DNA of 64,000 bases from Amycolatopsis circi (GTDB taxonomy: Bacteria > Actinomycetota > Actinomycetes > Mycobacteriales > Pseudonocardiaceae): the NCBI RefSeq assembly GCF_003385235.1, contig NZ_PQIA01000028.1:1-64000 (forward strand). Direction: 5' to 3'. How positions within the stretch are numbered: position 1 is the stretch's first letter; every line of letters starts with the position of its first letter. The position numbers and the translations under genes were made by a program. The notes beneath the pieces were generated by a model. That model did not search any database. It was not told the DNA's origin and was given only the letters and a program-made list of their open reading frames with translations. Below, piece by piece: positions 19,465-27,545 of this stretch.

Positions 19465-20879
19465 ATGGACCAAGCAAGCATCAGCCGCCGCAGCGTGCTC
19501 GCCGCGGCGGGCGCCGTCGGACTGCTCGGACTCACCGCGACCCAGGCGCAAGCCGCCCCCACCCCGTGGTACCCCTCCGCCAAATTCGGCATTTTCATTC
19601 ACTGGGGCGCTTATTCAGCCGCGGCCTGGGGCGACGCGAAGCACGCCGCGGAGTGGTACCTGTACGCCATGAACGTCACGGACCCCGCGCGCGGCACCGG
19701 AACCCGTGACCACCACTTGAAAACTACGGTGCGGACTTCGCGTACGACCAGTTCATCCCGCGCTTCACCGCCCGCCGCTACCATCCGCAGTCCTGGGTGC
19801 GCCTGTTCGAACAAGCCGGAGCCCGGTATTTCGTGCTGACCTCCAAGCACCACGACGGTTTCCAGCTGTTCCGCAACACCGCGTCCGACCGCAATTCCGT
19901 GCGCTTAGGCCCAGGCCGCGACCTGGTCGGCGAACTCTTCTCGGCCGCCTCCCACTCCCGTCTCAAACGCGGCCTCTACTACTCACTGGGCGAGTTCTAC
20001 AACCCCGCACTCGGCACCCCGCCGAGAAACCCATACACCGGCACAGAAATCCCGTACACCGGCTACCGCCCAGTCGCCGACTACGTGACGCAATACGAGC
20101 ACGCACACCTGAAAACCCTGATCGACCACTACGATCCGGATATTCTATGGGCAGACGGCCAGGGCTACCACGAATTCGGCGGCGGACCGATCTTCCGGCC
20201 GAAGACGTGGGACTGGCGCAGCGACGAAATCCTGTCCTACTACTACCGGCACGCCGCCGACCGTCCGCACCCGAAGAGCGTCCTGGCAAACGACCGCTTC
20301 GAGGCATCGCACGCGGATTTCGCGACCGTAGAAGGAGATAACAAGAAGTACGTCCTGCGGCCGGACCCGTGGGAGGCTTGCCTGAACATCGGAAAGTCGT
20401 GGGGTTACAACGAAAACGAGGATCCGGCGAAGATCAAATCCTCGGTACAGCTGATCCGCCTGCTCGCCGAAGTCGTCAGCAAGAACGGAAACCTGCTGCT
20501 CAACATCGGCCCGCGCGAGGACGGCACGATCGCGGACTGGATGAGTTCGCGCCTGCTGGACATGGGCCGCTGGCTGCGCCTCAACAGCCGCGCGATCTAC
20601 GATTCGACACCCTGGATTCGAGCGATGGACGGCGATCTCTGCTACACCCGCACGCGCGGCGCGTTCAACCTGATCCCACTCCATTGGCCCGGCTCTCGAC
20701 TTCTCGTGCCGGGAGATGTCCCGATCACGGGCCGCTCGCGAATCCGCTTGCTGGGCGGGAATTCCCGGCCGCTGCCGTGGACGCGCACTGCGGACGGGAT
20801 CGTGCTCGACCTGCCGAGGCACCGGACGGATGACTTCACGGAGGAGTACCCGGCGGTGCTCACGGTGACGGAGTGGTAG
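19465..20879 (+). pseudogene. GH29 alpha-L-fucosidase, interrupted by a frameshift
   Basis: ATG 19465 opens a Tat-like signal (SISRRSVLAAAGAVGLLGL) and the GH29 start KFGIFIHWGAYSAAAWGD. At the A-run 19720-19723 the frame is lost: continuing gives non-coding residues and a stop at 19839, while the other frame from the same point reads NYGADFAYDQFIPRFTARRY and joins FVLTSKHHDGFQLF, DPDILWADGQGYHEFG (nucleophile Asp) and WEACLNIGKSWGYNENED to the stop at 20879. One extra A (five instead of four) would restore a full enzyme of about 471 residues. No good slippery heptamer is present, so mutation or sequencing error is more likely than programmed shifting. Confidence 0.85.
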
Positions 20880-20889
20880 TTGACCAGAC

Positions 20890-20922
20890 AGCCAGCTGTA
20901 GCTCAATGAGCTACAGCTGGCT
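20890..20922. promoter_or_regulatory. 33-bp perfect palindrome, toxin-antitoxin operator
   Basis: AGCCAGCTGTAGCTCA and TGAGCTACAGCTGGCT form 16-bp perfect arms around one central base, ending 11 bp before the antitoxin GTG. A TACACT (20922-20927) in -10 position would place transcription start at or next to the GTG 20934, implying a leaderless mRNA. Antitoxins of this class bind such palindromes to autoregulate. Confidence 0.75.
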
Positions 20923-20933
20923 ACACTGGCACC

Positions 20934-21212
20934 GTGAAGGTGATTACCCAGCGAGAGTTCCGCAACAACTCTGCTGCCGTCATGGACGCCGTCGAGGCAG
21001 GCGAGATCTACTACGTCACTCGCAACGGCGTCGAGGTGGCCGAGTTGCGACCCATATCGCGCAGGCGTCGCCTTACCGCAGAGGAGTTGGTGGAGCGGCA
21101 TCGGAAGTTGCCCACGGTTGAGGCTGTCCAGCTACGGCGGGAAGCTGATGAGTTCTTCGGCGCCGAGGACCGCGTGGGTGCCGACGACGCGTGGGAGCAG
21201 TCTCGTGGCTGA
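20934..21212 (+). CDS. Type II antitoxin, Phd/YefM family
   Basis: The 92-residue protein has the classic MKVITQREFRNNSAAVMDAV N-terminus of Phd/YefM antitoxins (DNA-binding fold), the YYVTRNGVEVAELRP strand pair, and a charged C-terminal tail expected to wrap the toxin (EADEFFGAEDRVGADDAWEQ). The start is GTG 20934 with no Shine-Dalgarno, consistent with leaderless translation. It overlaps the toxin gene by 8 bp and lies under the 33-bp palindrome. Confidence 0.9.
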   Translation: MKVITQREFRNNSAAVMDAVEAGEIYYVTRNGVEVAELRPISRRRRLTAEELVERHRKLPTVEAVQLRREADEFFGAEDRVGADDAWEQSRG

Positions 21213-21609
21213 GCGCTACGAGGCCGGCGTGCTCGACACGTGCACTTACCTCGACCTCAGTCTACTCGATCCGGTGGCATTGCCGAAGATCCCAGAATTG
21301 ACCGCGATCACCATGGCCGAGCTACACCAGGGCGTGGCGATGGCGAAAGACGCCGCCGTCCGTGCAGCGCGCACCGAGAAGCTCGGTGCCGCCCTCGTCG
21401 ACTTCGCGTCACTGCCGTTTGACGGCGAGGCAGCGGCCCGATACGGCACGCTGGTCGCGCTGGTTCTCGCGGCGAAGCGAGACCCTCGACCTCGCCGAAT
21501 GGACCTGATGATCGCCGCCATCGCGTCTTCGCGGGACCTGCCGCTCTACACCCGCAACGCAGACGACTTCAAAGGCCTGGGAAACATGGTCGAGGTTATT
21601 GCTGTTTGA
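21205..21609 (+). CDS. PIN-domain ribonuclease toxin, VapC type
   Basis: The 134-residue product starts at GTG 21205, within the antitoxin stop region. PIN acidic residues are all in place: VLDTCTYLDL (first Asp), AITMAELHQGVAM (Glu), MDLMIAAIA (Asp) and YTRNADDFKGL (C-terminal Asp). It should cleave RNA in a Mg-dependent way when freed from its Phd-type partner. An upstream extension of the frame to 21118 lies inside the antitoxin gene and is not used. Confidence 0.92.
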   Translation: MAERYEAGVLDTCTYLDLSLLDPVALPKIPELTAITMAELHQGVAMAKDAAVRAARTEKLGAALVDFASLPFDGEAAARYGTLVALVLAAKRDPRPRRMDLMIAAIASSRDLPLYTRNADDFKGLGNMVEVIAV

Positions 21610-22042
21610 ACAACTGCGTTTCCAGTTGCTATCGCTGAATACAACTCACTGGATCCGTCGTTTGAATAGCGTTTCAGGCCGCTTCAACTGGGTCGGTGAA
21701 TTTAGCTTGCGCTTCCATACTTTTTTGGGACGAGGTCGCGCGCTCAACACACCGGTGATGGTCGTACTCCTGCAGTTCCGGTTGCGCTGGGCTAGCTCTT
21801 GAGCTGATCCTACGTCTCAGGGATGGGAGTCCCGTTCGGCCGCACGCACGGCGATGTTGTTGTCGGCGTCCCGCGACACGGGCCTGCGTCGAGTAATCCT
21901 CGACTTGCCGGTTGGCCTGGCCAGCGGTGATCGTGGGCTGCGTGCCGCTTCCGCAAACGGACGCGAGCCGCATAAACCTGCCTAAACAAAGACAGGAAGG
22001 CCGCCTCCACAAAGAAGACGGCCTTCCCCTTAGAAAACCCAA
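21610..22042. other. Gene-poor stretch of lower GC, possible decayed DNA
   Basis: About 430 bp follow the toxin gene without a convincing gene. Base composition is visibly less GC-rich than the surroundings (for example CTTCCATACTTTTTTGGG near 21713). A short minus-strand frame ending near 21821 (VSRDADNNIAVRAAERDSHP) looks protein-like but is not recognisable. Only the aldolase terminator at 21995-22027 can be named. Confidence 0.5.
21995..22027 (-). terminator. Rho-independent terminator of the aldolase gene
   Basis: GGAAGGCCG (21995-22003) pairs with CGGCCTTCC (22019-22027). On the minus strand the hairpin is followed by TGTCTTTGTTTAGG, a T-rich tail, 16 bp after the aldolase stop. Confidence 0.8.
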
Positions 22043-23074
22043 TCAGCCCAGCTTCTGGCCAGCCGAACCCAGCGCCTGCGTAGCCTCGACCACCCGGTTC
22101 GCCATGCCCGTTTCAGCGGCCTTCAGGTAGCTGCGCGGGTCGTAAACCTTCTTGTTCCCGACCTCGCCGTCGATCTTCAGCACGCCGTCGTAGTTCTTGA
22201 AGAAGTGGTCCGCGATCGGGCGGGTGAACGCGTACTGCGTGTCCGTGTCCACGTTCATCTTCACCACGCCATACGACACCGCCTCGCGGATTTCTTCCGG
22301 GAGGGAGCCCGAGCCGCCGTGGAAGACCAGTTCGAAGGGCTTCGAGCCGGGGTCAAGGCCGAGCTTCTTCGAGGCCGCTTCCTGGCCGCCCTTGAGGACG
22401 TCCGGGCGCAGCTTCACGTTGCCCGGCTTGTACACGCCGTGCACGTTGCCGAACGTCGCGGCCAGCAGGTAGCGGCCCTTCTCACCGGCGCCGAGCGCGT
22501 CGATCGTCTTCAGGAAGTCGCCCTCGGCGGTGTACAGCTTTTCGTTGATCTCCGCCTCGACGCCGTCTTCCTCGCCGCCGACCACGCCGATTTCGACCTC
22601 GAGGATGATCTTCGCCGCCGCGGCCTTGGCGAGCAGTTCCTGGGCGATCTCCAGGTTCTCGTCCAGGTCGATGGCCGAACCGTCCCACATGTGGGACTGG
22701 AACAGCGGCAGGCCGCCGCCGCGGACGCGTTCGGCGGAGATCTCGATCAGCGGGCGGACGAAGCCGTCCAGCTTGTCCTTCGGGCAGTGGTCGGTGTGCA
22801 GCGCGACGTTGACGTCGTACTTCGCCGCGACCACCTGAGCGAACTCGGCCAGCGCGGTCGCGCCGACAACCATGTCCTTCACCTTCTGCCCGGACGCGAA
22901 CTCCGCGCCGCCGGTGGAGAACTGGATGATCCCGTCGCTCTCCGCCTCGGCGAACCCGCGGATCGCGGCGTTCACGGTTTCCGACGAGGTCACGTTGATG
23001 GCCGGGTAGGCGAACTCGTTCGCCTTCGCCCGGTCGAGCATCTCCGCGTACACCTCGGGGGTGGCGATGGGCAT
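22043..23074 (-). CDS. fbaA: Class II fructose-bisphosphate aldolase
   Basis: The 343-residue protein matches the class II (zinc) aldolase family: MPIATPEVYAEMLDRAKAN start, FSTGGAEFASG, VALHTDHCPKDKLDGF (metal His and catalytic Asp), SHMWDGSAIDLDENLE, EVEIGVVGGEEDGVE, ATFGNVHGVYKPGNVKL and LVFHGGSGS (second metal His and phosphate loop). It cleaves fructose 1,6-bisphosphate to DHAP and GAP in glycolysis and works in reverse in gluconeogenesis. It is monocistronic with its own terminator. Confidence 0.97.
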   Translation of the reverse strand: MPIATPEVYAEMLDRAKANEFAYPAINVTSSETVNAAIRGFAEAESDGIIQFSTGGAEFASGQKVKDMVVGATALAEFAQVVAAKYDVNVALHTDHCPKDKLDGFVRPLIEISAERVRGGGLPLFQSHMWDGSAIDLDENLEIAQELLAKAAAAKIILEVEIGVVGGEEDGVEAEINEKLYTAEGDFLKTIDALGAGEKGRYLLAATFGNVHGVYKPGNVKLRPDVLKGGQEAASKKLGLDPGSKPFELVFHGGSGSLPEEIREAVSYGVVKMNVDTDTQYAFTRPIADHFFKNYDGVLKIDGEVGNKKVYDPRSYLKAAETGMANRVVEATQALGSAGQKLG

Positions 23075-23178
23075 CGGTTCCTCCTCGAGACGACTGGCTT
23101 CTACAGCGGCATCGTACGAGGTGGACCGGCCGCGCCGACCGGTCCTACCTCACACGAGACGAAACCGACTGGAGCGAT

Positions 23179-24000
23179 TCAGAGCAGCTCCGCCGCGATT
23201 GCCCGGTAGGCAGGGAACGGATCGTCGTCCAGCGACTGCACACTGACGTGCTCCGCCCCCGCGTCGAGGTGCGCCTGCAGGCCCTTGGCCAGGGCTTTCC
23301 CGTCCCCGTGGACTGCGAGCGCGTCGATCAGGCGGTCGCTGCCCTTCCCGGCGATGTCCTCCTCGGAGAAGCCGTGCTTGCGCAGGTTCGCGGTGTAGTT
23401 GGACAGGCCGAGATAGAACTGCACGGTCTTGCGGCCGGTCTCGCGCGCCCGCTCCGGATCGGTGTCGAAGACGACCTTCTGCTCCGGCGCGAGCAGCGCC
23501 CCGGTGCCGACAATCTCGCGTGCGGCCCGGGTGTGTTCCGGGGTGGTCAAGTACGGGTGCGCGGCGGCGGTGCGGTCGCGGGCGAGTTCGAGCACCTTCG
23601 GGCCGAGCGCGGCCAGCGCGCGCGACTCCTTGGGCACCCCGGCCGCGTCGAGCGCGTCCAGGTATTCGACCAGCGCCGCGTACGGCTTCTTGTACTCCTG
23701 CGTGTGCTCGCGGTGGCCCGCGCCGACGCCGAGCAGGAACCGTCCCGGGTGTTTGCCCTCGATCCGGTGAAACGCCCGCGCGATGTCCTCGGGCGCGTCG
23801 GCCCAGATGTTGACGATCCCGGTGGCGACCTTGATCCGCTCGGTCGCGGCCAGCAGGTCGTCGACGATCGCCAGGTCGCCGCCGGGAGAACCGCCGAGCC
23901 AGATCGTGCCGTAGCCCAGTTTCTCCACCTCGGCGGCGAACTTGCCGTCCACCGCGGTCGACGTCCGCCAAACGCCTAGCTTGCCCAATTCGATAGCCAT
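23179..24000 (-). CDS. LLM class F420-dependent oxidoreductase
   Basis: The 273-residue protein has a shortened luciferase-like barrel: LGKLGVWRTSTAVDGKFAAE, EKLGYGTIWLGGSPGG, ATGIVNIWADAPEDIARAFH and RFLLGVGAGHREHTQEYKK. This pattern is common in an actinobacterial F420-linked subfamily. The substrate is unknown. It is divergent from the aldo/keto reductase gene, with a 62-bp gap that must hold both promoters. Confidence 0.85.
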   Translation of the reverse strand: MAIELGKLGVWRTSTAVDGKFAAEVEKLGYGTIWLGGSPGGDLAIVDDLLAATERIKVATGIVNIWADAPEDIARAFHRIEGKHPGRFLLGVGAGHREHTQEYKKPYAALVEYLDALDAAGVPKESRALAALGPKVLELARDRTAAAHPYLTTPEHTRAAREIVGTGALLAPEQKVVFDTDPERARETGRKTVQFYLGLSNYTANLRKHGFSEEDIAGKGSDRLIDALAVHGDGKALAKGLQAHLDAGAEHVSVQSLDDDPFPAYRAIAAELL

Positions 24001-24062
24001 GTCCCGCCCAACGCGCGAGAACCCGGTTTTCCTCCCGCCCCGGCCGGATTAGGTTCGAAAGC

Positions 24063-24977
24063 ATGACCAAGCTCGGTACTACGGAATTGGACATCCACGG
24101 CCTCAACCTCGGCTGCAACGTCTTCGGCAACACCGTGGACGAATCCGCGTCCTTCACTGTTCTCGACGCGTACACCGCGGCCGGCGGCAACTTCCTGGAC
24201 ACCGCCAACACCTATGGCGGCGGAGGCGGCTCCGAAACGATCATCGGCAACTGGTTCGCCAAGCGCGGCCGCCGCGACGACATCGTCCTCGCCACCAAGG
24301 TCGGCGGGGGAGACCAGCGCCCCGGCCTCGGCGCCGCGAACATCGCCGCAGCGGCCGAGGAATCGTTGCGCCGCCTGCGAACCGACCATATCGATCTGTA
24401 CTACGCACACGTGGACGATCTCGACACTCCGCAGGAAGAAACCCTCGCCGCGTTCGACCAGCTCGTGCGCGCGGGCAAGGTCCGCTACATCGCGGCGTCC
24501 AACTACGAACCGGACCGGCTCGCCTCCGCACTGTCCATTTCGGACCAGAACGGCCTCGCCCGATACGTGGCCCTGCAACCGCACTACAACCTGGTCGAGC
24601 GGGATTACGAGCGAGAGCTGGCCCCGCTCGTCGCCCGCGAAAACCTGGTGACGCTGCCGTATTTCGGACTGGCCAAGGGGTTCCTCACCGGCAAGTACCG
24701 TTCGAAGGACGAGCCGGGCGACTCGCCGCGTGCTCCGCGGGCGCTGGCATACCTCGACGCCCGGGGCGAACGAGTGCTCGCCGCGCTGGACGAGGTGGCC
24801 GCCGCGCGCCAAGCTTCGGTCGCCGCTGTCGCGCTCGCGTGGCTGCGTCAGCAGCCGACCGTCGCCGCGCCGATCGCCAGTGCGCGCACCACGGAACAGC
24901 TGGCCGACCTGCTCGCTTCGGTCGAGCTGAACCTGACCGACGCCGAACTCACCGCTTTGGGCGAAGCGTCGAACTGA
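24063..24977 (+). CDS. Aldo/keto reductase
   Basis: The 304-residue barrel enzyme has the AKR tetrad: Asp and Tyr in NFLDTANTYGGG, Lys in VLATKVGGG and His in DLYYAHVDDLD. The NADPH segment near the C-terminus reads VAAPIASARTTEQLADLL. It should reduce aldehydes or ketones with NADPH. It is most like the YajO/YghZ-type group by layout. It ends just before a pair of TAC/GTA operator-like sites in front of the SDR gene. Confidence 0.88.
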   Translation: MTKLGTTELDIHGLNLGCNVFGNTVDESASFTVLDAYTAAGGNFLDTANTYGGGGGSETIIGNWFAKRGRRDDIVLATKVGGGDQRPGLGAANIAAAAEESLRRLRTDHIDLYYAHVDDLDTPQEETLAAFDQLVRAGKVRYIAASNYEPDRLASALSISDQNGLARYVALQPHYNLVERDYERELAPLVARENLVTLPYFGLAKGFLTGKYRSKDEPGDSPRAPRALAYLDARGERVLAALDEVAAARQASVAAVALAWLRQQPTVAAPIASARTTEQLADLLASVELNLTDAELTALGEASN

Positions 24978-24979
24978 TA

Positions 24980-25008
24980 CTTACCGAGGAGTAGCTTACT
25001 GCGGGTAG
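24980..25008. promoter_or_regulatory. Two adjacent TAC-N6-GTA / TAC-N5-GTA sites before the SDR gene
   Basis: CTTACCGAGGAGTAG (24980-24994) is followed directly by CTTACTGCGGGTAG (24995-25008). Each is an imperfect dyad with TAC and GTA arms; spacers are 6 then 5 bp. The same ordered pair occurs in front of the monooxygenase operon at 28318-28347. Confidence 0.4.
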
Positions 25009-25058
25009 GTTGTTGTACGGTGCCCTCCGGACAGGCAAAACCGGCTCAGGAGGGCACC

Positions 25059-25949
25059 GTGGCTCATAAGCAGGTCGACGGCAAGGTCGTGCTCATCACC
25101 GGAGCCGCTCGCGGGATCGGAGCCGGCCTGGCCGAGCGGCTCGCCGCGCGCGGAGCCAAGGTCGCGCTCGTCGGGCTCGAAGCCGCCGAGCAGGAAGCGG
25201 TCGCCAAGCGGATCGGGCCGAGCGCGAAGTCCTGGGAAGCCGACGTGACCAGCTGGGACGACCTCGAACGCGTCACCGAGGGCGTGGTCGAGCACTTCGG
25301 CGGCATCGACATCGTCATCGCCAACGCGGGCATCGCGACCGCCGGATTCGTGCGCTCGGTGGACCGCGCCGCGTTCGAGCGGGTGATCGAGGTCGATCTG
25401 CTCGGCGTGTGGCGCACGTTCCGCGTCACGCTCCCGCACGTGATCGAACGCCGCGGCTACCTGCTCGGCATCTCCTCGCTCGCCGCGATCACCCACGCGC
25501 CCGGCATGGCGAACTACGCCGCTGCGAAGGCCGGCGTCGAAGCGTTCTGCAACAGCCTCCGCGCGGAGGTCGCGCACCTCGGTGTGAAGGTCGGCGTCGC
25601 GCACCCGACCTGGATCCGCACCGACCTGGTCGAAAGCGCCGACGCGCACCCGGTGTTCGGCAAGCTGCGCTCCGGGATGCCAGGCCTGCTCGGCAAGACC
25701 TACCCGCTGGACGTCGCGCTCGACGACCTGGAGGCCGGGATTCTGCGCCGCGCCAGGACGATCCACGTGCCACGCTGGGTCGGCGGGCTGAAGCTGCTGC
25801 GCTCGTTCCTGCCGCCGATCGTCGAACTCGGCGCGCGGACCCGGGTGCCGGCAGCGGACCGGGCCGCGCTGAAGGACGTCGAGGAGCGCGGCGCGTTCGA
25901 GTCGTCGGTCAACGGCCACGGCGGGCGCGCGGCCACGAAGCGCAACTGA
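25059..25949 (+). CDS. Short-chain dehydrogenase/reductase
   Basis: The product is 296 residues from GTG 25059, which has a perfect AGGAGG at 25048-25053; the longer upstream frame is not supported. The NAD(P) loop is VVLITGAARGIGAGLAERL, the substrate-side motif is IVIANAGIA, and the catalytic Ser/Tyr/Lys are in LLGISSLAAITHAPGMANYAAAKAG. About 70 residues follow the usual SDR core. It forms an operon with the PPOX-type gene, 8 bp apart. Confidence 0.88.
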   Translation: MAHKQVDGKVVLITGAARGIGAGLAERLAARGAKVALVGLEAAEQEAVAKRIGPSAKSWEADVTSWDDLERVTEGVVEHFGGIDIVIANAGIATAGFVRSVDRAAFERVIEVDLLGVWRTFRVTLPHVIERRGYLLGISSLAAITHAPGMANYAAAKAGVEAFCNSLRAEVAHLGVKVGVAHPTWIRTDLVESADAHPVFGKLRSGMPGLLGKTYPLDVALDDLEAGILRRARTIHVPRWVGGLKLLRSFLPPIVELGARTRVPAADRAALKDVEERGAFESSVNGHGGRAATKRN

Positions 25950-25957
25950 GGAGCGCC

Positions 25958-26431
25958 ATGTCCCGTCGCGACCAGATCCGGATGGCCCCGGACGAGGTGC
26001 AGGCCTACCTGGCCGAGCAGAAGGTCATCAACGTGGCCTCCGTCGGCCCGAACGGCAGGCCGCACCTCACCGCCCTCTGGTACTACCCGCACGAGGGCGG
26101 GGTCGCGACGTGGACGTATGGCACCTCGCAGAAAGCGAAGAACCTGCGACGACTGCCCGAGGCGACCGTGCTGATCGAAAGCGGCGACGCCTACGACCAG
26201 CTGCGCGGGCTTTCCTTCGAGGCCGACGTCGAGTTCGTCGAGGACACCGACCAGGTCACCGCGATGGGGATCGCGCTGATGATGCGCTACTCCGGAGCCG
26301 AGCCGGGCGCGCCGGTGCCCGACGAGCTGCGAACGTTCATCGAACGGCAGGCGCCGAAACGGGTCGGGCTGATCCTGCGTCCGACGAGGATCGCGAGCTG
26401 GGATCACTCGAAACTCGGCGGCACCTACTAA
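25958..26431 (+). CDS. PPOX-class (pyridoxamine 5'-phosphate oxidase-like) flavin/F420 protein
   Basis: The 157-residue split-barrel protein starts at ATG 25958 after GAGGAG. It has the typical VINVASVGPNGRPHLTALWY strand pair (quoted in full at 20 residues), GTSQKAKNLRRLPEATVLIE and GLILRPTRIASWDHSKL. Members bind FMN or F420 and act as oxidases or reductases. It is in an operon with the SDR gene, and its stop overlaps the convergent dehydrogenase by 4 bp. Confidence 0.85.
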   Translation: MSRRDQIRMAPDEVQAYLAEQKVINVASVGPNGRPHLTALWYYPHEGGVATWTYGTSQKAKNLRRLPEATVLIESGDAYDQLRGLSFEADVEFVEDTDQVTAMGIALMMRYSGAEPGAPVPDELRTFIERQAPKRVGLILRPTRIASWDHSKLGGTY

Positions 26432-27477
26432 GGCACTAGGGCCACGAAGCTGAGTCCCGAAGTACGTTCCGCCAGGTCGAGAGCGGTTTCCGGGTCGTCG
26501 AGGCCCACCTTCAGCAGCTCCACCGCGGAGAGGTCCAGCACACCCGAGCGGACCAGGTTCCATACCCTCGTCACCGTCTCGCCGTCGCTCATCCAGGAGC
26601 CGCGCAGGGTGAGCCTGCGGTGCATGAAGTCGCCGTACGGAATGGTGAGGTCCTGGCGTACGCCGCCGACAAGCACCAGCGTGCCGCGCACCCGCAGGCT
26701 GTCGTAGGCGGCCATCGTCGCGTCGGCCGTGGGCGTGGCACCGAGAGTGTCGAGGGCTATGTCGACGGGGCCGATGGCCGCCGCGTCCGTCGCGCGATCG
26801 CCGGTCAGCTGGTGCGTACGCACGCGGGAACTGAGTTCGGCCAGCCGGTCGAGCGACACCTTGTTGCGGCCCACCGCCGTCACCGTCGCCGCGCCTTCCG
26901 CCAGCGCCAGCATCACCGCCGCACCGCCCATTTGACCGGTCGCGCCGATGATCGCGACGTCGCGTCCGGCCAGCGGACTTGCCGTGCGCAGTCCAGCAGC
27001 GGCAACACAAAGCCACGGCAGAAACGCCAGCCGCGCCGGGTCCGGGCAATTCTCGGCACCGGGCAGTTTGACCATGGTTTCCTTGGCGCACAACGCTTTC
27101 TCCGCGAAGGCACCGTCACGCCACACCTCGCGCATGCGGTCCGTGCGCTCGCTGCCACCAGAACCGCCCAGGCCGACCCAGCCGACCAGGATTTCGTCGC
27201 CATCACCCGCGTTGAGCAGCGCCGTGTCCAACACGACGTCGCCCGGTGCGACATGGAAGACGTCTGGCGCGACGTCGGTCACGCGCCCGATGCACGAGGG
27301 GCCAAGGATCAGCGGGGTCAGCAGGCCACCGCGTCCGCCCGTCACGACCGCTTTCGCGTAAGCCGGGAGGTGCGCCGCGAGCACCTCCACGACTACGCCA
27401 CCGCCTTGGAGAGCGGGTTCCGAAACCTCGGAGAGGCGCAGGTCGTCGTCTTGTGAAGCAACAGTCCAAGCTCGCAT
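26428..27477 (-). CDS. MDR-family (zinc-type alcohol dehydrogenase/quinone reductase-like) oxidoreductase
   Basis: The 349-residue protein has a GroES-like N-terminal domain (LILGPSCIGRVTDVAPDVF) and a Rossmann domain with DVAIIGATGQMGGAAVMLAL. It lacks the typical structural-zinc cysteine cluster. It should be an NADPH-dependent dehydrogenase or reductase of unknown substrate. It lies head-to-head with the MmyB-like regulator gene; the palindrome between them suggests that regulator controls it. Confidence 0.85.
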   Translation of the reverse strand: MRAWTVASQDDDLRLSEVSEPALQGGGVVVEVLAAHLPAYAKAVVTGGRGGLLTPLILGPSCIGRVTDVAPDVFHVAPGDVVLDTALLNAGDGDEILVGWVGLGGSGGSERTDRMREVWRDGAFAEKALCAKETMVKLPGAENCPDPARLAFLPWLCVAAAGLRTASPLAGRDVAIIGATGQMGGAAVMLALAEGAATVTAVGRNKVSLDRLAELSSRVRTHQLTGDRATDAAAIGPVDIALDTLGATPTADATMAAYDSLRVRGTLVLVGGVRQDLTIPYGDFMHRRLTLRGSWMSDGETVTRVWNLVRSGVLDLSAVELLKVGLDDPETALDLAERTSGLSFVALVP

Positions 27478-27509
27478 ACGACAAGCCTCGCGCGGCGTTA
27501 AGCTGGTAT

Positions 27510-27529
27510 CCAGAATCGCTTTATTCTGG
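27510..27529. promoter_or_regulatory. CCAGAAT-N6-ATTCTGG operator between dehydrogenase and regulator
   Basis: A perfect 7-bp inverted repeat lies in the 68-bp divergent gap (27478-27545), close to both start codons. It is the obvious candidate site for the adjacent XRE/MmyB-like regulator. Confidence 0.6.
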
Positions 27530-27545
27530 TACTGGAGGTTCTAGG

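Noticed and set aside
19717..19726. Programmed -1 frameshift in the GH29 gene
   Set aside because: The sequence TTGAAAAC lacks a proper X XXY YYZ heptamer; slippage would put tRNA-Lys on GAA, so a mutation or read error is more likely.
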